In this document: one piece after another, positions 1 to 8,784 of the stretch
Layout: every line of letters starts with the position of its first letter
Numbering within the stretch: the stretch's first letter is position 1
Assembly: GCF_900100315.1 (NCBI RefSeq)
Contig: NZ_FNFF01000010.1
Span: forward strand, 186,001 to 250,000
DNA length: 64,000 bases
DNA from: Streptomyces indicus
GTDB taxonomy: Bacteria; Actinomycetota; Actinomycetes; Streptomycetales; Streptomycetaceae
Reading direction: 5' to 3'
Made by a program: the position numbers and the translations under genes
Notes under the pieces: model-generated
Seen by the model: the letters and a program-made list of their open reading frames with translations, nothing else
The model's database searches: none
What the model was told of the DNA's origin: nothing

Positions 1-1
1 G

Positions 2-1339
2 AAGCTGGGCACCCACCGCACGTACCGCACGCTGATGCTCGCACTGCGGGTGAAGTCCCGCCTGGCCCGCGCGGGCAAGCGTTTCGGCCGTCTCGCGCGC
101 GGCGCGCTGCTCCAACTGCACTACCGCACCCAGCTGTTGCTGCCGGTGCGCGACGACTACGCGGTGTTCTCCGCGTACTGGGGCCGCGGGCACTCCTGCA
201 ACCCGGGGGCGATCGAGGCGAAGGTGCGCGAGCTGGCCCCCGGGATCCGTACCGCCTGGATCTGCCGGCCCGAGCACCGCCACCACGTGCCGACCGGCAC
301 GCGCCGTCTGACCCCCGGCACCGCGGCCTACTGGACGGCGCTCGCCCGCGCCAAGTACCTGGTGAACAACGTCAACTTCGACCGCCGCCTGGTCAAGCGG
401 CGCGGCCAGGTCCTCATCCAGACGCAGCACGGCACCCCGCTCAAGCACATGGGCCTGGACCTCCAGGACCGTCCGGCCGCCGCACGCGACATGGACTTCG
501 GGCAGCTGATGGCCAGCGCGGACAAGTGGGACTACGTCCTTTCCGCCAACCGCCACTCGACCCTCGTCTGGGAGCGCGTCTTCCCCGCCTCGTACCAGGT
601 CCTCGAATACGGCTATCCGCGCAACGACCGCCTTCTCCAGGCGAGTTCGCACGAGGTGGCCCGGCTGCGCGAGACGCTCGGCATCCCGGAGGGCTCCACG
701 GCGATCCTGTACGCGCCCACGTACCGCGACTACCGCACCACCCAGCGCACCCCGGTCGACCTGGAGCGGATGCTGCGCGAGCTCGGACCGCGGTTCACGG
801 TCCTGACCCGCGCCCACCACAGCTACGAGGCCCCGCTCGCCGCGGGCGAGTCGGCCCGCCTCATCGACGTCTCCGCCCACCCGAGCATCGAGACGCTGTG
901 CCTGGCCTCCGACGCCCTGGTGACCGACTACTCCTCACTGATGTTCGACTACGCCAACCTGGACCGTCCGATCGTCGTGTACGCGGACGACTGGGAGGCG
1001 TACGAGGCCGCCCGCGGCACCTACTTCGACCTGCGGGCCTTCCCGCCGGGCACGGTGGCGCGCAGCGAGGACGAGCTCATCGACATCTTCGCGACCGGGC
1101 ACTGGCGCGGCTCGCGCTCGGCGCAGCTGCGCGCGGCCTTCCGCGAGCGCTTCTGCGCGTACGACGACGGGCGCGCCGCCGAACGCGTCGTACGTCATCT
1201 GTTCCTCGGCGAGACACCTGGTCTTCCCGCGGTCGTTCCCCTGGCGGAGAGGTGCCCCGTACCGGCGGCGGCGTCGCGGATCGGCGTGCCGCAACCGGCC
1301 GAGCCGACGCTCGTTGCCCCTGTGCCCGAACGGCCTTGA
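2..1339 (+). CDS. GT2/TagF-like fusion protein, C-terminal part (cut by window edge)
   Basis: This is the TagF-like (CDP-glycerol:glycerophosphotransferase) half of a bifunctional wall-polymer enzyme. The frame is open from base 2. The residues before the first ATG at 35 (KLGTHRTYRTL) match the linker that joins the GT2 and TagF domains in the paralogs, for example FTAYRTLQR in the protein at 35875. The gene therefore starts outside the window, and ATG 35 is not its start. The visible part has the full acceptor and donor motifs: SAYWGRG, QTQHGTPLKHMG with the conserved His, SANRHST, YPRND, YAPTYRD, RAHHSYE and the phosphate-binding DYSSLMFDYANLDRP. By family knowledge the domain polymerises glycerol-phosphate or a related polyol phosphate on the cytoplasmic membrane face. 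The true substrate cannot be told from sequence. A methyltransferase gene follows 17 bases downstream, suggesting an operon. Confidence 0.9.
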   Translation, partial: KLGTHRTYRTLMLALRVKSRLARAGKRFGRLARGALLQLHYRTQLLLPVRDDYAVFSAYWGRGHSCNPGAIEAKVRELAPGIRTAWICRPEHRHHVPTGTRRLTPGTAAYWTALARAKYLVNNVNFDRRLVKRRGQVLIQTQHGTPLKHMGLDLQDRPAAARDMDFGQLMASADKWDYVLSANRHSTLVWERVFPASYQVLEYGYPRNDRLLQASSHEVARLRETLGIPEGSTAILYAPTYRDYRTTQRTPVDLERMLRELGPRFTVLTRAHHSYEAPLAAGESARLIDVSAHPSIETLCLASDALVTDYSSLMFDYANLDRPIVVYADDWEAYEAARGTYFDLRAFPPGTVARSEDELIDIFATGHWRGSRSAQLRAAFRERFCAYDDGRAAERVVRHLFLGETPGLPAVVPLAERCPVPAAASRIGVPQPAEPTLVAPVPERP

Positions 1340-1356
1340 CATCACCGGGAGTTCCG

Positions 1357-2211
1357 ATGCAGCAAGCCCCGCACGACCCCGCCACTCTGCCCCGTCCCAC
1401 CAGCCTCTCCGAGGTCAAGGGCTGGTTCCACGCCCCTGATCAGGTCCTCTTCGACTGGTTCCTGACCCGCCAGCTCGAGCGCGGCCAGACGGGTGATCTG
1501 CTCGAGATCGGCGCGTATCTCGGCAAGAGCGCCATCTTCATGGGCCGCTATCTGCGCGAGGACGAGCGGTTCACGGTCTGCGACCTCTTCGACTCCCCCG
1601 CCGAGGACGACGCGAACAGCGCCGAGATGAACCGCTCGTACGCCACCCTCACGCGCCGCGCCTTCGAGGCCAACTACCTGTCGTTCCACGACGCGTTGCC
1701 GCAGATCGTGCAGGGCCCGTCGTCGGTGATCACCGAGCACGTCGAGCCGGGCACCTGCCGCTTCGTCCATGTGGACGCCTCGCACTTGTACGAGCACGTG
1801 CACGGCGACATCGCCGCGTCGCGCGAACTGATCGGCGAGGACGGCATCCTGGTGCTCGACGACTTCCGCGCCGAGCACTGCCCGGGCGTCGCCGCCGCCA
1901 CCTGGGGCGCGGTCGCCACCACCGGGCTGCGCCCGCTGTGCATCACGGCCACGAAGTTCTACGGGACCTGGGGCGCCTACGACGAGGTGCACGCGGACCT
2001 CGCGCAGATGCTCGCCGGGCGCGACGACATGTGGCACGGCGCGGAGAACGTGGCCGGCGACCCCATGATCCGGATCAGCGGCAAGAAGGCGCGGCTGCCC
2101 GAGCAGCCCGTGTCACGCCATGCCGCCGCCGCGTCCCCCTGCGTCCCCGTCCCGTCGTCCCCGGCGCGGCGGACCGGGCGCGGTCTGCGGGGGCTGCTGC
2201 GCCGCGGCTGA
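1357..2211 (+). CDS. class I SAM-dependent methyltransferase (Methyltransf_24 type)
   Basis: A 284-residue cytoplasmic protein with a Rossmann methyltransferase core. The SAM-binding motif I is LLEIGAYLGKSAIF at about residues 48-61. It is followed by the acidic strand FTVCDLF, then FVHVDASHLYEHV, which aligns with the HIDGDHSY-type motif of this family, and then ILVLDDF. Start ATG 1357 is preceded by GGGAG (1347-1351); longer versions of the frame have no support. The C-terminal ~30 residues are basic and low complexity. It sits between two TagF-type polymerase genes (17 bases after one and 38 before the next) and is probably co-transcribed with them. Methylation of a sugar in the wall polymer is a reasonable inference, but the acceptor is unknown; small MTs of this family also act on secondary metabolites. 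Confidence 0.85.
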   Translation: MQQAPHDPATLPRPTSLSEVKGWFHAPDQVLFDWFLTRQLERGQTGDLLEIGAYLGKSAIFMGRYLREDERFTVCDLFDSPAEDDANSAEMNRSYATLTRRAFEANYLSFHDALPQIVQGPSSVITEHVEPGTCRFVHVDASHLYEHVHGDIAASRELIGEDGILVLDDFRAEHCPGVAAATWGAVATTGLRPLCITATKFYGTWGAYDEVHADLAQMLAGRDDMWHGAENVAGDPMIRISGKKARLPEQPVSRHAAAASPCVPVPSSPARRTGRGLRGLLRRG

Positions 2212-2249
2212 GCCGCACACCACCCGCGTCATCCCGAGGAGAGGCACCG

Positions 2250-4661
2250 TTGTCCCGTTTCAGCGTCATCGTCCCCACCCACGAGGTCGCCGGCCGGCTC
2301 GCCGACTGCCTCGACTCGGTGCTCGCGCAGTCCTGCGCGGACTTCGAACTGCTCGCGGTGGTGGGCGAACCGGACGGGCCGGGCGCCGAGCTCGTGGCCG
2401 AGTACGCAAGGCGGGACGCACGGATCCGCGTGCTGCACTCCCCGCCGGGAGCGGGACTGGCGGGAGCGCGCAACGCCGGACTTGCCGCCGCCCGGGGCGA
2501 GTTCGTGCTGTTCCTCGACGGGGACGACACGTTCGTACCCGGTGCGTTTGAGGCGGTCGACGAGCGGCTCGCGGCGACCGGTGAGCCCGATCTGCTGCTC
2601 TTCGACCACGAGCGGACGCACTGGTTCGAGGGTGCGCAGGGCCCGGCGCTCGGGTGGCTGTGGCGGGGTGCTCCGGAGGGCGCGTTCGAACTCGCGCGGC
2701 ACGCGGTGCTGCCCGACGTGCGGGTGCCGGCGTGGAGCGGCGCGTACCGCCGGGAGTTCGTCCGGCGGGCCGGGCTCACCTTCGCCGCGGGATGGTTCAC
2801 CGACCTGCCGTGGAGTGTGCTCGCCGCGCTCCGGGCCGAGCGGATCGCGGTGCTCGACCGGGTCTGCGTACGCCATCTGCTGCGCCGCCAGGGTGCGCGC
2901 ACCGAGGCGCCCGGCCTGCACCACCTCGAACTCCTCGAACGGGTGGACGAGTTGCTCGCCGAGGTGGCCGGGATGGAACTGCCGTCCGCGCTGCACGCCG
3001 CGGTGTTCCGGCGGGTGATGGATGAGGTGGGCGCGACCGCGGGCTCGCCGTCCCGGCTGCCCTCGCGCGCGGACCGCCGGCGGTTCGCCCGGCGGGCCGG
3101 CCGGCTGTACCGCCGCCACCGCCCTGCCGGGTTCGTGCGGCCGGGCGGGGCGGCGGGGCGGCGGCATGCGCTGCTCGCGGCCGGACTGTGCGCGGCGTAC
3201 GGCGGGCTGGTGGCCGCGGGCGCCCGGGCCGCGCGGCCGGTGCGGTGGCTCCGGGTGCGGGCGGCGCGCGCCAAGGCACGCCTGACGCACCCGTACCGGC
3301 GCTTCCTCAGGCGGCCGGTGGACGAGAACCTGGCGGTCTACAGCGCGTACTGGGGCCGCGGCTACACCTGCAACCCCGCCGCCGTGCACGGCGCGGCCCG
3401 CCGCCTGGCCCCGCACGTCAGCTCGGTGTTCCTCGTGGCGCCGGGCCATGAGGCACCCATGCCCGAGGACGTCGAGCCGGTGGTCATCGGCAGCCGCCGC
3501 TACTGGGAGGTCATGGCGACCGCCAAGTACACCTTCAACAACGTCAACTTCGAGCCGCGCGTGCGCAAGCGGCCCGGCACCGTGCACGTCCAGACCCAGC
3601 ACGGCACGCCGCTGAAGCTGATGGGCGTGGACCAAGCGGGCCACCCCGCCTCGGCCGCCGCGGCGGGACCGCTCGACAAGCTGGTCACGCGGGTGGGGCG
3701 CTGGGACTTCAACCTCTCCGCCAACCGCCACTCCACGGAGGTCTGGGAGCGCGCCTATCCGGGCTCGTACGAGAGCCTCGACGTCGGCTATCCGCGCAAC
3801 GACGCCTTCTACACGGCCACCGCCGAGGACGTGGTGGCGCTGCGCCGGCGGTTCGGCATCCCCGACGAGAAGATCGCCCTCCTGTACGCGCCCACGCACC
3901 GCGACCACCGCACGGGCTTCGCCTCCCAGCTGGACCTGGCGGAGTTCTGCGCGGCGCTCGGCGAGGAGTTCGTGGTGCTGCTGCGCGCGCACCACTTGTA
4001 CGAGGGGTCGGCGGGGCTCGAACAGGCCCTGCGCTCCGGCACGTTGATCGACCTCACCGCGCACCGCTCCCCGGAGGAGGTCTGCCTCGCCGCGGACGCG
4101 CTCATCACGGACTACTCGTCGATCATGTTCGACTACGCCAACCTCGACCGGCCGATCGTGATCTACGCGGACGACTGGGAGGTCTACCGCGAGACCCGCG
4201 GCGTCTACTTCGACCTGCTCGCCGAGCCGCCCGGCTGTGTGGCGCGTACGGCCGAGGAGCTGGCCGAGGTGTTCCGCAGCGGTGCGTGGGAGGGCGCGGA
4301 CGCGGACCGGCTGCGCGCCGCGTTCCGCGCACGGTTCTGCGACTTCGACGACGGTCTGGCCGCCGCGCGGGTGGTGCGCCGGGTGATGCTGGGGCAGCCG
4401 GCCGGCGAACTGCCGCCGGTCGTGCCGCTGTCGCGCCGGGTCCCCGCGCCCGCGCCGCCGCGCAGGGCTTCGGCGGCGGGGCGGGCGGCCGGGGGGACGG
4501 TCGTCCGGGAGGCGGTGGTCCAGCAGACGTTGCACCAACAGGCGGCCGTCCAGCAGACGCTGGACCAACAGGCCGCCGTCCAGCAGACGGTGATCCCGAA
4601 GCCGGCGGACCGGGAGGCTTCCGACCGTGAGGCTTCGGAGCGGGGGGCGTCCGCGCGATGA
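2250..4661 (+). CDS. GT2/TagF-like fusion, 803 aa, with degenerate GT2 domain
   Basis: Bifunctional wall-polymer enzyme: GT2 fold at about residues 1-230, a helical linker, and a TagF-like domain at about 355-735. TTG at 2250 is chosen because GAGGAGAGG (2236-2244) lies just upstream and the protein then opens at SRFSVIVPTHE, as in the paralogs. The TagF half is complete (QTQHGTPLKLMG, SANRHSTEVWE, YPRND, RAHHLYE, TDYSSIMFDYANLDRP). The GT2 half is not: the nucleotide-binding VDD(C/G)S motif of the paralogs reads VVGEPDG here (2358-2378), so both Asp are missing, although the later LDGDD is kept. The tail carries a 10-residue repeat (VQQTLxQQAA) and a 5-residue repeat (DREAS). The stop overlaps the next start (ATGA at 4658). 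The polymerase role is confident; activity of the GT2 half is doubtful. Confidence 0.9.
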   Translation: MSRFSVIVPTHEVAGRLADCLDSVLAQSCADFELLAVVGEPDGPGAELVAEYARRDARIRVLHSPPGAGLAGARNAGLAAARGEFVLFLDGDDTFVPGAFEAVDERLAATGEPDLLLFDHERTHWFEGAQGPALGWLWRGAPEGAFELARHAVLPDVRVPAWSGAYRREFVRRAGLTFAAGWFTDLPWSVLAALRAERIAVLDRVCVRHLLRRQGARTEAPGLHHLELLERVDELLAEVAGMELPSALHAAVFRRVMDEVGATAGSPSRLPSRADRRRFARRAGRLYRRHRPAGFVRPGGAAGRRHALLAAGLCAAYGGLVAAGARAARPVRWLRVRAARAKARLTHPYRRFLRRPVDENLAVYSAYWGRGYTCNPAAVHGAARRLAPHVSSVFLVAPGHEAPMPEDVEPVVIGSRRYWEVMATAKYTFNNVNFEPRVRKRPGTVHVQTQHGTPLKLMGVDQAGHPASAAAAGPLDKLVTRVGRWDFNLSANRHSTEVWERAYPGSYESLDVGYPRNDAFYTATAEDVVALRRRFGIPDEKIALLYAPTHRDHRTGFASQLDLAEFCAALGEEFVVLLRAHHLYEGSAGLEQALRSGTLIDLTAHRSPEEVCLAADALITDYSSIMFDYANLDRPIVIYADDWEVYRETRGVYFDLLAEPPGCVARTAEELAEVFRSGAWEGADADRLRAAFRARFCDFDDGLAAARVVRRVMLGQPAGELPPVVPLSRRVPAPAPPRRASAAGRAAGGTVVREAVVQQTLHQQAAVQQTLDQQAAVQQTVIPKPADREASDREASERGASAR
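4515..4652 (+). repeat. two tandem repeats in the 3' end of the fusion gene
   Basis: A 30-bp unit (encoding VQQTLHQQAA and variants) occurs at 4515-4544 and 4545-4574, with a partial third copy from 4575. After a short spacer, a 15-bp unit encoding DREAS/DREAS/ERGAS runs 4608-4652 and ends just before the stop. Both keep frame, so copy-number change would alter only the length of a probably disordered tail. Confidence 0.9.
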
Positions 4662-6475
4662 ATCCGGTACGCACCTCCCCCGTATCCTCACCCGCCGGCC
4701 CCCGGGACGAGGCGGCCGGCCCGGTGCGCACTCCGGCCGTACCCGCTGCGCGCCGCCCCGCCGAACCCGCGCCGGAGCCCTCCCGCACGCGCGGACACCG
4801 CCACTGGAGCCTGCTGCTCGTCGTGGTGCTCCCCGCCGTCGCGATCGGCCTGCTCGGCCACCACCGCCGCTGGGTCGGCGACGACGCGCTGATCTACACC
4901 CGGGCCGTGCGTCAGATCCTCGCGGGGAACGGCCCGGTCCTGAACCTCGGGGAGCGCGCGGAGAGTTCGACCGGCACGCTGTGGCAGTGGCTGGTCGCGC
5001 TCGGCGGCCTGCTCACCTCCGCCGACCCCGCGCTGGTCGCGGTGGCCCTCGGCCTGGTCACGACCGTGGCGGGCTGGCTGCTCGCGGGCGACGCGGCCCG
5101 CCGTCTCTTTCCCGGCCGCGCGCGGCTCCTGCCGGTCGGCGCCCTGGTCCTGCTCCCGGTGCCCGCCGTCTGGGACTACGCGACCTCCGGTCTGGAGACC
5201 GGCCTGGCCACGTGCTGGCTCGCCGCCTGCTGGTGGCTCCTCGTCCGGGCGTACCGGAGCACCTCTCCGTCGTACGCCCAACTCCTTTGCACTGCCGTGG
5301 TGTTCGGGCTCGGGCCGCTGGTCCGCCCCGACCTGGCGCTGGTCACCGGCGTGTTCCTCGTCGTCGGATACGCGCTGCTGCGCCCCCGGCCGCGGCGCGC
5401 CCTCGGGCTCGGCGCCGCGGCTCTCGCCCTGCCGCTCGCGTACGAGATCTTCCGGGCCGGCTACTACGGGGTGCTCGTGCCGCTGCCCGGCCTGACGAAG
5501 GAGGCCTCGCAGGCGGTGTGGCTGCGCGGACTCGCGTACGCCTGGAACTTCGTCGGGCCCTACCACCTGTGGACCCCCGCCCTCCTGCTCCTGGCACTGC
5601 TCCCGCTCGCGCGCAAGGCCGCCGCCTCCCGGCGCGCCCTGCTGCTCGCCGCGGCCCCCGTCGTCTCCGGGCTGCTCTGCCTGGTCTATGTGGTGCGCGT
5701 CGGCGGCGACTTCATGCACGCGCGGATGCTGCTGCCGGGTCTGTTCCTGGTGCTGCTGCCGCTGTGGGCGCTGCCGCTGTCACGGCGGGTGGCGGCGACG
5801 GCCGGCGGCCTCGGGGTGTGGGCCTGCTGCTGTCTGCTGCTGTGGCGGGCACCGGCGGAGTCGGCCCACTTCCAGGTGTACGACCAGCACTTGGGCTATC
5901 AGCGGATCACCGGGGTGCGGCACCCCACCGAACAGCGCGACCACCGCGTGGCCGGGAACCCGTACGACGCGCAGGTCAGGCGGGCCGCGGCCGGCGGCCG
6001 GCCGACGCTGGTGATCGAGACCGGGTTCAACCGGTCGTACCGGCTGCTGCCGCTCTCCGAACGGTTCGGCGCCCCTGTCGCCGGCACCCGCGTCATGCTC
6101 GGCCACGGAGGTCTGGTGGTGCCGCTCGACGGTCTGGCCGTCGACCCGCAGGGCCTGTCGTATCCGCTCGCGGCCCATGTCGAACGCACCCGCATCGGCA
6201 AGGCGGGCCACGACAAACGTCTGCCGGAGGCCTGGATCATCGCCGACTACACCGATCCGGGCACCGCACTGCCGCCCGGTGTGGACGCCTCGGCCGTGGC
6301 CGCCGCGCGGCGGGCGCTGTCCTGCGGTCCGCTCGCCGAGCTCCAGGACTCGGTGCGCGCACCGCTGACCTTCGACCGCTTCCTGCGCAACCTGACCGGC
6401 TCCTGGCAGCGGACCTCCTTCCGCTTCCCGGCCGATCCTCACGAGGCCGAGGCCGCGCTGTGCCCCCGCCGGTGA
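4658..6475 (+). CDS. GT-C membrane glycosyltransferase, AftB-like
   Basis: A 605-residue polytopic membrane protein with about 10 hydrophobic segments between residues 50 and 400 and a soluble, probably extracytoplasmic C-terminal domain. The first external loop has the GT-C acidic pair in RRWVGDDALIYTRAV. NGPVLNLGERAESSTGTLW and VGGDFMHARMLLPG resemble the mycobacterial terminal arabinofuranosyltransferase AftB family. By that family's chemistry it would move a sugar from a polyprenyl-phosphate donor onto a wall polymer on the outer membrane face. The donor sugar is unknown. The N-terminal 45 residues are Pro/Ala-rich and cytoplasmic. ATG 4658 overlaps the upstream TGA, so translation is coupled to the TagF fusion gene. 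Confidence 0.8.
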   Translation: MNPVRTSPVSSPAGPRDEAAGPVRTPAVPAARRPAEPAPEPSRTRGHRHWSLLLVVVLPAVAIGLLGHHRRWVGDDALIYTRAVRQILAGNGPVLNLGERAESSTGTLWQWLVALGGLLTSADPALVAVALGLVTTVAGWLLAGDAARRLFPGRARLLPVGALVLLPVPAVWDYATSGLETGLATCWLAACWWLLVRAYRSTSPSYAQLLCTAVVFGLGPLVRPDLALVTGVFLVVGYALLRPRPRRALGLGAAALALPLAYEIFRAGYYGVLVPLPGLTKEASQAVWLRGLAYAWNFVGPYHLWTPALLLLALLPLARKAAASRRALLLAAAPVVSGLLCLVYVVRVGGDFMHARMLLPGLFLVLLPLWALPLSRRVAATAGGLGVWACCCLLLWRAPAESAHFQVYDQHLGYQRITGVRHPTEQRDHRVAGNPYDAQVRRAAAGGRPTLVIETGFNRSYRLLPLSERFGAPVAGTRVMLGHGGLVVPLDGLAVDPQGLSYPLAAHVERTRIGKAGHDKRLPEAWIIADYTDPGTALPPGVDASAVAAARRALSCGPLAELQDSVRAPLTFDRFLRNLTGSWQRTSFRFPADPHEAEAALCPRR

Positions 6476-6543
6476 GCGCCGGGCCTCCCTGAGCCGCCCT
6501 CGCGCATCCTCCGTCCCGCCCGCCCCGACCCATGGAAGACCCC

Positions 6544-8784
6544 GTGCCCCGCTTCAGCGTCATCGTCCCCGTCTTCGAGGTGCAGGGCTTCCTGCGCGGC
6601 TGCCTCGACTCGATCCTCGGCCAGTCGTTCACGGACCTCGAGGTCATCGCGGTGGACGACTGCTCGCCGGACGACTGCGGCGCGATCCTGGACGCCTACG
6701 CGGCCCGCGACAAGCGGGTACGCGTGGTGCGCACGGCCGCGCACGCGGGCCCAGGACCGGCCCGTGACACGGGCGTCGCCGAGGCCTGCGGGGACTATCT
6801 GCTCTTCCTCGACGGCGACGACAGCTTCACCCCGGGCGCGCTCGCGGCGATCGACGAGCGGCTGCGCCTCACGGGCGACCCCGACGTGCTGCTCTTCGAC
6901 CACCTGCCCACGCACTGGGCCGGGTTCGACCGCCCGTCCGCCCGGGCCGGCCTGCTCGCCGCCGCGGGCCGCGACACCACCGACCTCCCGGGCAGCCCCC
7001 AGTACCTCCAACTGCCTCTGGTCGCCTGGAACAAGGCGTACCGCCGGGAGTTCTTCCGTGACGGCGGATTCGCGTTCGGGGCCGGTCTGTACGAGGGCGT
7101 CGCGGTCTCGTGCCATGTGCTGGCCGCCGCGCGGCGGATCGCCTGCCTCGACCGGATCTGCGTGTACGTCGAGCAGCGGCGCAAGGGGGCGCTCTCGCGC
7201 ACCCCGGGCCGCGCGCACTTCGCCCTCTTCGCGCAGTACGACCGCCTGTTCGCCCTCCTCGACGAGCGCCCCGGCCTCGCGCCGCTCCGGCCGCTGCTCT
7301 TCGAGCGGGCGGTCCAGCACTGCCTCGCGACGCTGACGCGGCCCGACCGGGTGCTGCCGCGGCACCGCGCGGAGTTCCACCGCGAGCTCGTACGCTTCCA
7401 CCGGCGCCACAAGCCCGCCGGCTTCCGGCCACCACCGCAGGACGCGTCACGGTGGCATCTGCTCGCCCTCGGCTCGTACCCCCTCTTCCGCGCCCACACG
7501 CTGGTCACGACTCAACAGGCCGTGCTTGTACGGCACTTGGCCCGGCTGCGCGACAGGGCGGCGGGCGTCCTGCGGCGGGCGGTGGCCCGGTTCCACCGGC
7601 TGCGCCCGCTCGACCCTCACCTCGTCGTGTACGCGGCCTCCGGACACCGCGGCGTGCTCGGGGACCCCGCGGCCATCCACCGCGCGGCACGCACCATGGC
7701 ACCGCACCTCCGCGCGGTGTGGGTGGTGGACCCGCAGCACGCGGGACAGGTGCCCGAGGGCGTCGACCACGTGCGCCCCGGCTCCCTGCGCCACCTCCAA
7801 GTGGCCGTGAGGGCCACGTACTTCGTCAACAACGTCAACTGGCCGGACGACCTGGTCAAGCGGCCCGGCCAGATCCACCTCCACACCGGCGACGGCACCC
7901 CGCTCACCTCCACGGGCCTCGACCTGCTCGGCCGGCCGGCCTGCACCTTCCACACGGATGTCCGCCGACTGCTCGACGGAGCGGACCGGTGGGACCACGC
8001 CCTGGTCTCCAGCCGGTACGCCGAGCGGATCCTGGCCCGCGCCTATCCGTGCCGGTTCTCCGTGCTGCGCAGCGGTGCGCCCCGCAACGACGTGCTCGTG
8101 CGCGGCGACGAAGAGCGCGCCGCCTCCGTACGGGCACGGCTCGGCATCCCGGCCGGCAACACCGTGCTCCTGTACGCGCCCACCCGGCGCGACCACCGCA
8201 CGTGGTACGTGCCGCGCCTGGACTTCGAGCAGCTGGCAATGGAGCTCGGCCCGCGCCGCACCCTGCTCGTCCGGCTGCACCCGCAGTACCTCAAGGACCC
8301 GGTGCGCAGGCTCCAGTTGCGCGATCTGCACCGCCGCGGCCTGCTCGTGGACGTCACGGACGAGCCCGCGGCCGAGGACCTCATGGCGGCCTCGGACCTG
8401 CTCGTGACCGACTACTCCTCCCTGATGTTCGACTACGCCCTGCTCGACCGCCCGATCGTCGTGCACGCCGACGACTGGGAGGCGGTCCGGGCCTCCCGCG
8501 GCGCCTACGTCGATCTGCTCGCCGAGCCGCCCGGTCATGTCACGCGCAGCACCGCCGAGTTGGCGGACCTGATCACGTCGGGCCGCTGGCGCGACGAGGT
8601 GTCGGCCGCGCGGCGGGCCGCGTTCCGGGAGAAGTTCTGCACGTACGAGGACGGGCGGGCGGCCGAGCGTGTGGTGGCGCGGGTTTTCCTCGGCCGCGAC
8701 CACGGGCCGGTCACCATCCCGCCGCAGTCCACCCGTGTCGCACCCGCCGAATCGATGGCCGGTGCACGGAAAATCCTGGAATGA
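6544..8784 (+). CDS. GT2/TagF-like fusion with altered TagF active site
   Basis: About 746 residues. GTG 6544 is preferred over ATG 6532 because GGAAGA (6534-6539) is well placed for the GTG and the protein then opens PRFSVIVPVFEV like its paralogs. The GT2 half (about residues 1-230) looks intact: VDDCSPDD and LFLDGDDSF. The TagF half keeps the overall fold motifs (VNNVNW, YAPTRRDH, VRLHPQY, TDYSSLMFDYALLDRP, HADDWE), but the nearly invariant His of the HGTPLK motif is Asp (GDGTPLT, codon 7891-7893). The SANRHST motif is also gone (VSSRYAER), and SAYWGRG reads ASGHRGV. The protein may be a GT2 enzyme with a structural or differently active TagF domain. The next gene starts inside its stop (ATGA at 8781). 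Confidence 0.88.
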   Translation: MPRFSVIVPVFEVQGFLRGCLDSILGQSFTDLEVIAVDDCSPDDCGAILDAYAARDKRVRVVRTAAHAGPGPARDTGVAEACGDYLLFLDGDDSFTPGALAAIDERLRLTGDPDVLLFDHLPTHWAGFDRPSARAGLLAAAGRDTTDLPGSPQYLQLPLVAWNKAYRREFFRDGGFAFGAGLYEGVAVSCHVLAAARRIACLDRICVYVEQRRKGALSRTPGRAHFALFAQYDRLFALLDERPGLAPLRPLLFERAVQHCLATLTRPDRVLPRHRAEFHRELVRFHRRHKPAGFRPPPQDASRWHLLALGSYPLFRAHTLVTTQQAVLVRHLARLRDRAAGVLRRAVARFHRLRPLDPHLVVYAASGHRGVLGDPAAIHRAARTMAPHLRAVWVVDPQHAGQVPEGVDHVRPGSLRHLQVAVRATYFVNNVNWPDDLVKRPGQIHLHTGDGTPLTSTGLDLLGRPACTFHTDVRRLLDGADRWDHALVSSRYAERILARAYPCRFSVLRSGAPRNDVLVRGDEERAASVRARLGIPAGNTVLLYAPTRRDHRTWYVPRLDFEQLAMELGPRRTLLVRLHPQYLKDPVRRLQLRDLHRRGLLVDVTDEPAAEDLMAASDLLVTDYSSLMFDYALLDRPIVVHADDWEAVRASRGAYVDLLAEPPGHVTRSTAELADLITSGRWRDEVSAARRAAFREKFCTYEDGRAAERVVARVFLGRDHGPVTIPPQSTRVAPAESMAGARKILE

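Noticed and set aside
35..37. ATG 35 as the start of the first gene
   Set aside because: In-frame codons before it match the paralog linker between GT2 and TagF, so the gene begins left of the window.
1938..2249. Upstream extension of the fusion gene frame into the methyltransferase gene
   Set aside because: It would overlap nearly 280 bases of a clear methyltransferase. TTG 2250 has a strong ribosome site and matches paralog N-termini.
2229..4691. Long antisense open frame (820 codons) opposite the TTG-start fusion gene
   Set aside because: The plus strand has clear GT2/TagF motifs. The antisense protein is Arg/Gly/Val low complexity, as expected from high-GC codon bias.
4658..6475. Flagellar motor control protein (ZomB) label sometimes given to AftB-like proteins
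   Set aside because: The membrane topology, first-loop acidic pair and locus fit a GT-C glycosyltransferase; no flagellar genes are present.
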